DNA from: an uncultured Eubacteriales bacterium
GTDB taxonomy: Bacteria > Bacillota > Clostridia > Tissierellales > Peptoniphilaceae
NCBI GenBank assembly: GCA_900539225.1
Contig: UQBO01000022.1
Coordinates: 1-15,658 of the forward strand
DNA length: 15,658 nt
Direction of reading: 5' to 3'
Each line of letters begins with the position of its first letter. Within the stretch, counting starts at the first letter, position 1. A program made the position numbers and the translations under genes. Shown piece after piece: positions 6,051 through 15,569 of the stretch. The notes under the pieces were generated by a model that saw only the letters and a list, made by a program, of their open reading frames with translations, ran no database searches and had not been told where the DNA came from.

Positions 6051-9000
6051 ATGAAAAATAAATCGTTAAGATTCATTACATTTATTTTAGCTTTCATTAT
6101 GCTATTTACAAGTTCTACAGAACTATTAGCAATGAGCTTTAAAGATACTAATGATTCATGGGCAAAAGATTACATATCTTGGTGCTCTGATAACGGTATC
6201 ATAAGTGGTTACAACGATGGAAGCTTTAAGCCAAATAAAAAGATAACTAGGGCGGAGTTTGCAACAATGCTTGCTAAAACAATAAAAAAAGAAGCGGCTA
6301 CGATTGTTGACGTTAATTATGAAGATGTTAAGCCAAAAGATTGGTATTATGCGCCTATAAGAAAGTTAGTGTCTTTTGGCATACTTGATAACAAAGGAAA
6401 GTTTTATCCAAATCAATTAATAACACGCGAGCTAGCAGTAGAGTGGCTTAGCTCAACTATTGAGTTCAAGACGAAGCTTTCTTTAGTAAATAATTATATT
6501 GATGAGAAAGATATTGTTAATAAAGAAGCATTTGAAAAATTATTGGAGCTTAATATACTTAGTGGCTATCCAAACAAAACATTAAGACCAAAGAATTTAA
6601 TTACTAGAGCAGAAGCTGCTAAACTATTCTACACATATATAAGTACCGCAAAAGAACAAGGCCTGCTTAAGGACATTCTTAAAAACGATATAGATTCAGA
6701 TAAAAAAGATAGTAAAGATGACAAAGATGGCAATAGTAAAAAATCTGAGACTGATAGTAAAATAAATTACCCAGAAATTCCTTATAAACCTCACAGACCG
6801 GATGATTGGGATGATGGTCAAGATGATAATAAACCTGTTATTCCAAAGAAACGTTACAGCTTAAATATAAAATCTACAGATGATTATACAGTAGAAGTGA
6901 GTCCACAATCAGCCGATGGCACTTATGAAGAAGGACAAATTATTACTATAAAAATAACACTTAAAAATGAAAAGAAAGACTTAAAACAAGTTTTAATTGA
7001 TGGTAAAAATATAGCAAGTGTAAATGGTGTTTACTCATTTGTAATGCCTAGTAAAGACACAAGCTTAGAAGTGATTTTGGAAAAGAAGCCAGTAGAGAAA
7101 AAAGATGACGTTTCAATTGATTTTGGGGACGAAGATGAAGAAGTAAAAATAAAGAGAAATACTAATTTAAAATTTTCTGTAGATAAAAAAGATTCTGATG
7201 CAAAGGAAATCAATCTAAGGCTAAACAGAGAAGCAGATGAGCATTTAATTTATTTAAACTCATACCCATTCGACAATACATCAGTCCAACAAAAACTTAT
7301 TAACTTTGTTGTTCCAGACTATCTTGAACCAGGCAGGTATATATTGTCTGTTAAATCTGGAAAACCTGAATCTAAGATTCAAACTAAGATTATAGTTGTT
7401 GAGGATAATTTTGAAGAAGTTGAAAGTATTGAAAATTTAGATGATATAACTGTTACACAAGGAGAGGATATAGTTCTTCCTCAATATGTCAATGCTAAAT
7501 TTAGTGACGGAAGTACTAGATCGCTAAAGATAAATTGGACCTTACCAGATAGTTTTGAAAATGCTGGTGAATACAATATAGTAGGACATGTTGATGCTTA
7601 TAACAAAGATATACAAATAAAAGTTATTGTAAATAAAAAACGTGCTAAATTAGAGTCGATACTACCTATAAATGATATGACAATTGTAAAGGGAAGTAAA
7701 ATAAATCTACCTAAATTTATAAAAGTTAAGATGGATGACGGCAGTAAAGAAGACAGAACAGCGTATTGGAACGAGATTGATTTTACAAGTGAAAAGGTCG
7801 GATCTTATTCAGTTGATGGATACATTTTAACTGATGAAGCAGATTTAAACTCAAAGAAACTTCCTATCAAGATTAATATAATTGTTAAAGACAGTGAGCC
7901 TTTTGAAGCGCATATTGCTTTGTTTAAAGATAAGAAATATTATTATCCTTTCCAAAAAGATGCTATGCTAGGAAGTAAAAATGCGAGTGGTAACGCTCCA
8001 ATAGAAGGAGATTATGCTTTACTTATAACTTTGAAAGATGCCAATAGCAAGATAGATGCTGTAAAGATTTATCCTGAAGATCCTTCTTTGAATATGACAG
8101 TTAGAACTTATGGTGTTATCTCATTTATAGATAAAAGTGCATTTTTCATGAGCCAGTTAAAGCCAATAAAGACTAAGATAATTGCTGAAATAACTATAGA
8201 TGGAGAGCAATACACTAAAACTTTTGACTTTGCAGCTGGAAATGGATTTAAAAAAGAAGCCGTTGCAATAAAAGATGACTTAAACTTCACTTATCCTCAA
8301 GGTAAGCTTAACTTACCAGACAGTGTAGTAGCGCTATATAACGATGGTACAGAGGGCAAATCAAGTATAACTTGGGATTTAACTAATGTAGATAAGAATA
8401 ATATTGGAACATATGATATCACAGGTACCTTAGCTAGTGGCTTAGTAGTTAAGGCAAAACTTAATATAATTGAGTATAAAGATATCAAGCTTATTTTTAA
8501 CCAAGCAGGTACAGTAACATTAAAACAAAATGAATATATTATGCCAAAAAAAGAATTAACACTCAGTGTAGATGGCGTTATGGCAGATGAAGTTAAGTCC
8601 ATAGAAATACTTTCTGATAATGATGAAGTTGTAAAGATAGAAAGTTATGATAAACAATTTGATGGAAGCAATATAAAAATTAAAGCTAAAGCAGTTGGAA
8701 CTGGTAACGCTACAATAACATGTAAGCTTGTAACAACAAATGGACAAAAAGCTACGCAAAAGCTAAATGTTGTAGTAAAAGCTATCCGTGAGTTTAAAGC
8801 AGATGAATTTGTAGTAATAGCAAAAGATGGTGGTCCATATACAACAAAAGTAAGAATTATATATAAGTATAGTGATTTAGACTTGTATGCTCAGTCGTCT
8901 GGATTAGGCATAAGATTTTCGAAAAAGGTTAATGCACCAACATTTGAAGATACTTATGTAGATTATAAATCAATTGGCAGAACAGTTGATTTAAGGATAT

Positions 9001-9377
9001 ATTTGAAGTACGGTGATTCCAATCCACAAGCAAGATTAGAAGGAGTAAAAGTAATTAAAGAAGGAGATCCATTCCCTTGGCAAGAAAGTGAAGTTAAGTT
9101 TAAAGCAGAAGACTTTTCATTAAGTTTTGATGACCAAGGTTGGGGAGGCATGCTTAAACTTAGTTGTAGCAATGCAAACGCAAATAAGATAGTGACATTT
9201 GCTTTGTATGATTCAACAGGAAAATCAATGTTTTATGATCCAGAGTTTGTTACGTATGCAGAAGGCGGATTTGTGTATAGTGCTCCAGCTAATGGAACAG
9301 AGTATACATTAAAAGTATTTGCTGATGAAGATGGTACAGATTTATTATATGAAGGCAATATAAAGTACACGAATTAA
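6051..9377 (+). CDS. S-layer-homology (SLH) surface protein with Ig-like Big_4 domains
   Basis: A 1108-residue exported protein. A signal peptide (about 1-27, ending ELLA) precedes three SLH modules (approximately 29-78, 89-138, 149-197). Modules 1 and 3 keep the ITRAE motif; module 2 reads ITREL. SLH trimers hold proteins non-covalently on pyruvylated wall polysaccharide. A highly charged Asp/Lys/Ser linker turning proline-rich (about 205-265) leads to an InlB-B-repeat-like beta domain (268-345), two adjacent Big_4 Ig-like domains (about 455-615), an unassigned domain (616-740), a third Big_4 (about 741-812, with the ITWDLTNVD strand), a Big_2-like domain (about 813-910) and an unrecognised C-terminal ~200 residues. 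Start ATG 6051 has AAAGGAGG five bases upstream, one of the best ribosome-binding sites in the window. It heads a three-gene unit; its stop overlaps the next gene's ribosome-binding region. Likely a structural or adhesive wall protein; the ligand is unknown. Confidence 0.88.
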   Translation: MKNKSLRFITFILAFIMLFTSSTELLAMSFKDTNDSWAKDYISWCSDNGIISGYNDGSFKPNKKITRAEFATMLAKTIKKEAATIVDVNYEDVKPKDWYYAPIRKLVSFGILDNKGKFYPNQLITRELAVEWLSSTIEFKTKLSLVNNYIDEKDIVNKEAFEKLLELNILSGYPNKTLRPKNLITRAEAAKLFYTYISTAKEQGLLKDILKNDIDSDKKDSKDDKDGNSKKSETDSKINYPEIPYKPHRPDDWDDGQDDNKPVIPKKRYSLNIKSTDDYTVEVSPQSADGTYEEGQIITIKITLKNEKKDLKQVLIDGKNIASVNGVYSFVMPSKDTSLEVILEKKPVEKKDDVSIDFGDEDEEVKIKRNTNLKFSVDKKDSDAKEINLRLNREADEHLIYLNSYPFDNTSVQQKLINFVVPDYLEPGRYILSVKSGKPESKIQTKIIVVEDNFEEVESIENLDDITVTQGEDIVLPQYVNAKFSDGSTRSLKINWTLPDSFENAGEYNIVGHVDAYNKDIQIKVIVNKKRAKLESILPINDMTIVKGSKINLPKFIKVKMDDGSKEDRTAYWNEIDFTSEKVGSYSVDGYILTDEADLNSKKLPIKINIIVKDSEPFEAHIALFKDKKYYYPFQKDAMLGSKNASGNAPIEGDYALLITLKDANSKIDAVKIYPEDPSLNMTVRTYGVISFIDKSAFFMSQLKPIKTKIIAEITIDGEQYTKTFDFAAGNGFKKEAVAIKDDLNFTYPQGKLNLPDSVVALYNDGTEGKSSITWDLTNVDKNNIGTYDITGTLASGLVVKAKLNIIEYKDIKLIFNQAGTVTLKQNEYIMPKKELTLSVDGVMADEVKSIEILSDNDEVVKIESYDKQFDGSNIKIKAKAVGTGNATITCKLVTTNGQKATQKLNVVVKAIREFKADEFVVIAKDGGPYTTKVRIIYKYSDLDLYAQSSGLGIRFSKKVNAPTFEDTYVDYKSIGRTVDLRIYLKYGDSNPQARLEGVKVIKEGDPFPWQESEVKFKAEDFSLSFDDQGWGGMLKLSCSNANANKIVTFALYDSTGKSMFYDPEFVTYAEGGFVYSAPANGTEYTLKVFADEDGTDLLYEGNIKYTN

Positions 9378-9388
9378 GGAGGTATTCA

Positions 9389-11884
9389 ATGAAAAAGTTT
9401 ATAAGTTTACTACTTAGTATAATTTTACTTATTTCATTTCAAGCTGGCGTCTTGGCAAGTAGCATTGATATAGAAGTAGACCTTAAGTACAAAGACTATA
9501 TATCACTTACTGATATACAAAAAACAGAATTTAACGTTAGCGGGCAAGAAGACGGCATTGATATATATGTAAAAGTTTTAGATAAAGATAATAAAGTCCT
9601 TAATTTTGCAAATTTTAAGGAAGACTTAAAAGACTATTTAAAAAGTTTTACTGCATTTAATAAGATAAGTGCACTAAGTGCCGTGTTAGAGATAGCTGCG
9701 TATAAGGATGGCATGCAAGTTTCTAATAAAGTAGAGCTGCCAATTAAGTTTGATCACTTTATGGGCAAGATTGATTACGTTAAGCCAGTAGAGCTAATTG
9801 TCAATGAAGGAGAAGAAATTAATTTACCTAAGCAAGTAGAAGTTTTCTTGCTTAACGGAGTAGTAGCTAAGGCTGATGTTTCTTGGAACACCAACAATAT
9901 GGACCTAACAAAAGTTGGTAAGCATGAGATATCTGGCAAGGTAGAAGGCTACGATGGCTTTGCTAAGTTAACACTAATCGTAAAAGAAAAAGAAAAGATA
10001 GGGGAAGCTTTAAAACCACAAATTATTGTTTTAAAAGGTGGTGAGCTAAATCTTCCTGAAGAATTATTGGTTAAGTACACTTCGGACAAATGTGGTTTTA
10101 AGAAAGCTACTTGGAAATTAGAGGATTTTAACTCAAGCGAAACAGGAATTAAAAAAATTGGCTGCGACCTTGAAGGATATGGCAAAATAGAAGTCGATGT
10201 ATTGGTAGTTGATAATGAGGATACAATCAATTATGTTAATGAAGACATAAAAGATATCTTGGGCGCTGAAACAATAAGTGATGCTCTTTTAGAAAGTGAT
10301 GCTGTCTTTTCGTATTCAAATTTAGAAAATAACGATATGAGTGATTTAAAATATTTTAAAAGCATAGAATCAATTCAAATTTTTGCAGCTGGTTTTAAAC
10401 ATGATTTTAAAGGAATATGTGGACTTGATAAACTAAAAATTTTAACTCTTTTTTCAAATGATATACAAGATATATCATCTATTGCTTATCTAAACACTGT
10501 AGAAGAATTAAACTTAGGATCAAACAATATTAAAGATTTAAGTCCACTAAAAACCTTTAAAAACTTAAAGAAACTAAATTTAAGCAGCAACAATAATATT
10601 ACAGATGTATCCGCTTTAGCAGATTTACCTTTGGAAGAACTTGAAATTAATAATGATATATTAAATAAGATTGACTTAACTCCTTTTTTAGGCAAAGACA
10701 AGTTAAAGCTTAACGGAAAAGCCATTAGTGAATATAATATTAATGTTATAGAATTTAAAGATGGTTTTGCAAGCGTAGAAACGAGTGAAGATTATTACTA
10801 TCCACCAAATAAGGTTAAAGTTGATGGCAAAATCGTTTCTGTTACATGGTCAGAGGATAAAGTTGATATGTCAAACACACAAATGTATGATTTATCAGCT
10901 TTAGTAGATAATCAAAAAATTACCCTAAGAATTATAAAGGGAGGTTTTGTTGACAAAGTAGTTACTTTTGAAGATGAAGTTGTTACTAAGGCTATTAGAA
11001 AAGCAATTGATAAGCCAAAGGGAGACATAAAGTTATCGGATGTAATTAATTTAAAAGAGTTAGAGATAGTTGCGCAAGGGGCAAGAAGCTTAAAAGGCGT
11101 TGAAAACTTACAAAATCTTGAAAAGCTTGGTCTATACGCCAATAGAATTAAGGCTAGTCAATTAATATATATTAAAAATCTTACAAAGCTTAAATCATTA
11201 GATCTTGCGGAAAATAATCTTTTAGAAATACCTAAAGGTTCTTTTGATAAACTAGTCAATCTTGAAGAGCTAGTACTAGATCATACAGGCATTAATACTC
11301 TTGATAAAGATATGATGTCTAAGTTAGTTAATTTAAGAGACTTATTGATAGAAGAAAATAGCTTCACAAACCTAGACTTTTTAGAAGGAACAAAAAGTAT
11401 TAAGAATATTATCTTTAGAGACAATAAAATTACGGATATAAGTGGGATAAGAAACAATAAAAATCTTGAGATGTTTTGGGGAACAAACAATTTAGTTTCT
11501 GATATATCAGTCTTAGAAGGACAAAAGGATTTAAATTATTTAAGCATGGCACAAAATAAGATTAGTGATATAAGTCCTCTTAAAGATTCTACTAAGTTAG
11601 AGAAGGTATATTTAGGACATAATAACATCACAAATATTGACGTGCTTAAAGGAAAAACATTCATTAATAATATGGAACTTGATCATAACAAGATAACTGA
11701 TATAAGCGCCTTAAAAGATTTAATTAATCTTGAAAGACTATACTTGAACGATAACAAGATAAGTAGTTTTGAACCGCTAAGTGGTCTAGTTAACTTAAGA
11801 GTACTATATCTAAATAATAATAGTACGAGTGACTATTCACCACTTGATGGCATAATTAAAAATATAAAGAGCAAGGATTTTTAG
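9389..11884 (+). CDS. Internalin-like secreted leucine-rich-repeat protein with Big_4 domains
   Basis: An 831-residue exported protein. A signal peptide (1-23, ending VLA) is followed by a ~100-residue N-terminal region, two Big_4-like Ig domains (about 133-205 and 208-275), a first leucine-rich-repeat block (about 320-430), an Ig-like spacer (about 450-530) and a larger second block (about 555-825) that ends almost at the C-terminus. Each block is preceded by a helical cap-like segment (for example AIRKAIDKPKGDIKLSDVIN), as in Listeria internalins. Repeats are 22 residues, with LxxLxLxxNxIxDISxL consensus. The Big_4 domains resemble those of the upstream SLH protein, which suggests a related role or binding partner. 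No LPxTG, SLH, lipobox or other anchor is seen, so it is either free or held by another wall protein. The ATG has AAGGAGG (9376-9382) six bases upstream, only 11 bases after the previous stop. Likely protein- or host-binding; target unknown. Confidence 0.87.
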   Translation: MKKFISLLLSIILLISFQAGVLASSIDIEVDLKYKDYISLTDIQKTEFNVSGQEDGIDIYVKVLDKDNKVLNFANFKEDLKDYLKSFTAFNKISALSAVLEIAAYKDGMQVSNKVELPIKFDHFMGKIDYVKPVELIVNEGEEINLPKQVEVFLLNGVVAKADVSWNTNNMDLTKVGKHEISGKVEGYDGFAKLTLIVKEKEKIGEALKPQIIVLKGGELNLPEELLVKYTSDKCGFKKATWKLEDFNSSETGIKKIGCDLEGYGKIEVDVLVVDNEDTINYVNEDIKDILGAETISDALLESDAVFSYSNLENNDMSDLKYFKSIESIQIFAAGFKHDFKGICGLDKLKILTLFSNDIQDISSIAYLNTVEELNLGSNNIKDLSPLKTFKNLKKLNLSSNNNITDVSALADLPLEELEINNDILNKIDLTPFLGKDKLKLNGKAISEYNINVIEFKDGFASVETSEDYYYPPNKVKVDGKIVSVTWSEDKVDMSNTQMYDLSALVDNQKITLRIIKGGFVDKVVTFEDEVVTKAIRKAIDKPKGDIKLSDVINLKELEIVAQGARSLKGVENLQNLEKLGLYANRIKASQLIYIKNLTKLKSLDLAENNLLEIPKGSFDKLVNLEELVLDHTGINTLDKDMMSKLVNLRDLLIEENSFTNLDFLEGTKSIKNIIFRDNKITDISGIRNNKNLEMFWGTNNLVSDISVLEGQKDLNYLSMAQNKISDISPLKDSTKLEKVYLGHNNITNIDVLKGKTFINNMELDHNKITDISALKDLINLERLYLNDNKISSFEPLSGLVNLRVLYLNNNSTSDYSPLDGIIKNIKSKDF
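11423..11818 (+). repeat. Six 66-bp coding repeats (22-residue LRR units)
   Basis: Asn codons recur at exact 66-base steps (11423, 11489, 11555, 11621, 11687, 11753), each opening a 22-residue leucine-rich repeat. DNA similarity is highest between the units at 11423, 11555 and 11687 (AAYAARATTASTGATATAAG-like starts), which are 132 bases apart. A further Asn codon at 11819 begins the degenerate last repeat. The conserved DNA period makes repeat gain or loss by recombination possible. Confidence 0.8.
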
Positions 11885-11893
11885 GTGATTAAG

Positions 11894-14800
11894 ATGAAGA
11901 AAGAAAAAAGAATATTAAGTCTTGTAATATCTTTAATAATGCTCATTACAATCATAAGTCCATCATATGCTATAGATGAGAGTAAAGACATATTTAATGA
12001 GATTATTAAGGAAGATTTTGAGAAGAACTCTACTCTAGTTCAAGATCAAACACTAGAAGAAAAGATTTATATGGTTTCAATAAATGCTAAAAGTGTTCTC
12101 GAGTTAAAAGCTGAAAAATATTCAGATGATGAAGCATACAAGATAGCTCAAGCTGAACTAGAGAATGCAATAGCGGCTGTTAAAAACATAAAAAAAGTAG
12201 AAATAAGAGAAAAGTATTTATATACTGCTAACGGCTTTAGTATGAAGTGTGATACCATAACTGCTAAAAAAGTATCTTATTTACCGCAAATAAAAAGTAT
12301 AAGCGAAGCAAATATTTACGAAAAACAAGTGAAAAATGTAAGAGATACTTACAAGATAGGTGAAATTGCTCAAAAATACAGTCTAAAAGGCGATGGCATG
12401 GTAGTAGCTGTATTAGATAGTGGAGTGGACCATACTCATAAAGACATGAATGTGGATAGTAAAGGGATTAAGCTTAATGAGAATAAGGTTAAGGAAATAA
12501 AAAGCGCTAATCAAATAACTTATGGTTCCTACTTCAATGATAAGGTTCCATTTGCTTATAACTATGCTGATGACAACTTGTCTGTAAGAGACACTCTAAA
12601 AGAGCGTGCGGATTTTTCTCACGGTACACACGTTGCAGGTATAATTGGTGCAAATGCAAAAGATGGTGATGGAGTTACTGGTATAGCACCTAATGCTCAA
12701 ATATTAAATATGAAGATATTCTCTAATAATCCAAAAAATCCTGGCGCAGACGAAGAAAAGATAGTTAAAGCGATTGAAGATTCAGTAAAATTAGGAGCGG
12801 ACGTTATTAACATGAGTTTTGGTATAACAGCTGGTTTACAAGACCCATCAGATCTTCAACAAAAAGCAATCAAAGCGGCTACAGAAAAAGGAACTATCGT
12901 AGTCGCAGCAGCTGGTAATGACGCTTACTCAACATTTCCAAATAGAGATAAAAAATCTATCGATGACGGCACACTTAGCGCTCCAGGTATTGCTGAAGAG
13001 GCTATACGAGTAGGCTCTTTTGAAAATAGCAAGCTAGTAGTTAATTCATTTATTGCTAAAATTTCACAAAGCGAAAAAAGAATTGGCTACTATACATCAG
13101 ATAATAATCCTGAAGCATTAAAAGGCGATTTAGAGTTGATTAATTGTGAACTGGGATCTAAAGAAGAGGTTGAAAATCTTGACCTATCTGGCAAAATTGC
13201 GCTTGTAAAAAGAGGAGGAGACATTGAGTTTAAAGATAAAAAGCTTAATGTACAAGCAAGAGGCGCTATAGGAGCTATTATATACAACAAAGATGGGGAC
13301 GACGAACTTCTTCCTTATATATCTACCGATGAAAAAGTTATAATTCCGACAATATTTATTTCTAATAGCGATGGACAATATTTATTAGATAATATTGATA
13401 AAATTAAAGTTGATTTTACAAATGAAAGAATTGTAATTGATTCTAAAAAAGGAGATACAGCATCAGAGTTTTCATCTTGGGGACCAACACCAAACTTAGG
13501 CCTTAAGGCAGACTTAATTGCTGTAGGAGGAAATGTTTACTCTACTATTGAAAATAACTCTTATGGTAATATGTCTGGCACATCTATGGCTGCTCCAATG
13601 ATTTCCGGAATAAGTGCTTTACTAAGAGAGAAGTTTATTAATGATGGCATCAAGAATGATTTGCCTAACTATGTAAAAACAGCCCTTATGAATACAGCCG
13701 TGCCAAAAATTAAAGATGGTAAGCCTTATAGCGTTAGACTTCAAGGAGCAGGCATGGTAAATTTAGAAGCAGCTGTTGAGAGCAAAGTGTTTGCAAAATT
13801 TAATGGAGTGGCGAAAGTTGAACTTAAAGAGATAACAAATGCTAGAAAGATTAAAGTGGATTTTGAAAACAATAGTGATGATGATATTAATTTTGACATA
13901 GAAGTCTTAGGAGATACATTTAATATTGATAAAAAATCTTGTACTGTCAATAAAGGCAAGTCAAGTATAGATATAACAATAACACCAACAGTAGCAGCTA
14001 ATGAATATGTAGATGGATATATAGTCTTTAAATCATCTAACACAAAGATATCCTTACCAGTTTTAGGATTCAATGGCGACTGGTCATCACTTCCTATGTT
14101 CGATAGTATGGATAAAGACAAGTCTATTTATAATCAAACTAGACTTGATACAGCCGATATTGGACCACTATTAACAAAGTTAAAACCACTTGGTGGAGAC
14201 GAATTGGATCCAATGCTTTATGCAATAAATCCGGACAATCAAAATGCTTATTGGAACGTTTTAGTAAAATTTAGTTTACTACGTGTAGCGAAAGATTTTA
14301 AAATAACAGTTACAAATGAGGCTGGAGAAGAGATAAAAGTTATTGAAGATAAAGAAAACGTTAGAAAAGTTGTATCTTACAGAGACCAAGTTAAAGCTAT
14401 AGTTAATTTTGATTGGTTATGGAAAGGCGGAATATATGATAAAAAACTTGGAGTTCAAAAAACAGTAGATGAAGGAAGATATTTTATCAATGTTTATGCA
14501 ACGCCTGATTATCCTAACGCTAAGCCTCAAAAAATAAGTTTTCCATTAATTGTAGATAAAACTGCTCCAGAAGTTAGTTCTATTGTATATTTCTTAGATG
14601 ATGAAGAGAGTGTGGAACTTAAAGTTAAAGCAAAGGATAAAGGTAATCCAGCAAGTGGAATAAATAAGTTTATGTTCATTATAAATGGAAGAATATACAA
14701 AGAAGATGATAATGCTTTATTTAAACTTGATGAAAATGGTGGAGAATACAAGAAAATTGTAAACTTAGAGGGCAAGCATCCATTTTATTCAATAAATATA

Positions 14801-15451
14801 GGAGCGACAGACTATGCAAACAATGTTGATGGATCTAAATCATATGTTATAATAAAGAAAAATTCAAAAATTGATATGAGCATAGATAAAACCAGCATAA
14901 AAAGTGGAGAAGAAGTAAAGTTAAGTTATAAGTTAAATGATACTAATGTAGCTAGATATGAGGTATCATTAGATAATTTAGATGATTTATCATATCAAGG
15001 AACAGAAACTGAACAAAATTTAAAAATTAATTCTAACAAAGGAAAGCATAGGATAATTGTAAAAGCACTTAACAAAGATGGTCTAGTTATTGATGTTAAC
15101 TATCTTGATATAAATGTTGAAGATACAGAAACAGAAGACGGACTAGTAGTATCTAATCATACTAAGAATTATTTATTTAGAAATGGTGAGATATATACAG
15201 CAAGTTATCAGTTAAAGAATACAAGTGCAGAGGAGAAGTCAGTTTCATTTATCATAGCACTTTACGATTTAAATGACAATATAATTAATACAGCAGTTGC
15301 TGAAAAGAAACTTAAAGCTGGAGAAGAAGCTAATATGACCAACGGAATCAAGATACCAGATACTGGTGAGTATAAGCTAAAAATATTCGTTTGGGATAGT
15401 GTAAAAGATATGAATACTATAGTTCCAGCAAATATAATAAAGCAAAAATAA
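11894..15451 (+). CDS. Cell-envelope subtilisin-family (S8) serine protease with PA insert
   Basis: A 1185-residue exported protease. Signal peptide (about 1-26, ending SYA); I9-like propeptide (about 57-150); S8 catalytic domain (about 155-620) with Asp175 in VLDSGVD, His243 in HGTHVAG, oxyanion Asn342 in AAGND and Ser564 in GTSMAAP; all present, so it should be active. A PA domain (about 379-512) is inserted between Asn342 and Ser564, as in lactocepin and C5a peptidase. Fn3/Ig-like domains follow (from about 635), one beginning at a DKTAPEV motif typical of envelope proteases, and the protein ends in a small beta domain with KLKIFVWDS, seen in clostridial surface proteins. No LPxTG, SLH or membrane anchor is visible. 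Start: ATG 11894 has AGGTGA five bases upstream; a GTG at 11885, directly after the previous TAG, would add three residues and cannot be excluded. Likely digests extracellular or host proteins, or trims its surface neighbours. Confidence 0.9.
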   Translation: MKKEKRILSLVISLIMLITIISPSYAIDESKDIFNEIIKEDFEKNSTLVQDQTLEEKIYMVSINAKSVLELKAEKYSDDEAYKIAQAELENAIAAVKNIKKVEIREKYLYTANGFSMKCDTITAKKVSYLPQIKSISEANIYEKQVKNVRDTYKIGEIAQKYSLKGDGMVVAVLDSGVDHTHKDMNVDSKGIKLNENKVKEIKSANQITYGSYFNDKVPFAYNYADDNLSVRDTLKERADFSHGTHVAGIIGANAKDGDGVTGIAPNAQILNMKIFSNNPKNPGADEEKIVKAIEDSVKLGADVINMSFGITAGLQDPSDLQQKAIKAATEKGTIVVAAAGNDAYSTFPNRDKKSIDDGTLSAPGIAEEAIRVGSFENSKLVVNSFIAKISQSEKRIGYYTSDNNPEALKGDLELINCELGSKEEVENLDLSGKIALVKRGGDIEFKDKKLNVQARGAIGAIIYNKDGDDELLPYISTDEKVIIPTIFISNSDGQYLLDNIDKIKVDFTNERIVIDSKKGDTASEFSSWGPTPNLGLKADLIAVGGNVYSTIENNSYGNMSGTSMAAPMISGISALLREKFINDGIKNDLPNYVKTALMNTAVPKIKDGKPYSVRLQGAGMVNLEAAVESKVFAKFNGVAKVELKEITNARKIKVDFENNSDDDINFDIEVLGDTFNIDKKSCTVNKGKSSIDITITPTVAANEYVDGYIVFKSSNTKISLPVLGFNGDWSSLPMFDSMDKDKSIYNQTRLDTADIGPLLTKLKPLGGDELDPMLYAINPDNQNAYWNVLVKFSLLRVAKDFKITVTNEAGEEIKVIEDKENVRKVVSYRDQVKAIVNFDWLWKGGIYDKKLGVQKTVDEGRYFINVYATPDYPNAKPQKISFPLIVDKTAPEVSSIVYFLDDEESVELKVKAKDKGNPASGINKFMFIINGRIYKEDDNALFKLDENGGEYKKIVNLEGKHPFYSINIGATDYANNVDGSKSYVIIKKNSKIDMSIDKTSIKSGEEVKLSYKLNDTNVARYEVSLDNLDDLSYQGTETEQNLKINSNKGKHRIIVKALNKDGLVIDVNYLDINVEDTETEDGLVVSNHTKNYLFRNGEIYTASYQLKNTSAEEKSVSFIIALYDLNDNIINTAVAEKKLKAGEEANMTNGIKIPDTGEYKLKIFVWDSVKDMNTIVPANIIKQK

Positions 15452-15479
15452 ACCACACAATTTAATAATCGCTATATAG

Positions 15480-15515
15480 GAGTGGTAGAATTTATTTCTA
15501 TCGCTCTCTTTTTTT
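15480..15515 (+). terminator. Rho-independent terminator of the surface-protein operon
   Basis: An 11-bp stem (15480-15490 with 15496-15506, two G-U pairs, loop TTTAT) is followed by TCTTTTTTT. It lies 28 bases after the protease stop and closes the three-gene unit. Confidence 0.85.
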
Positions 15516-15569
15516 ATAAGCCTTCTCTATAGTAAAGGCATTATATATAGGATTTTATAAAGGCTGTAT

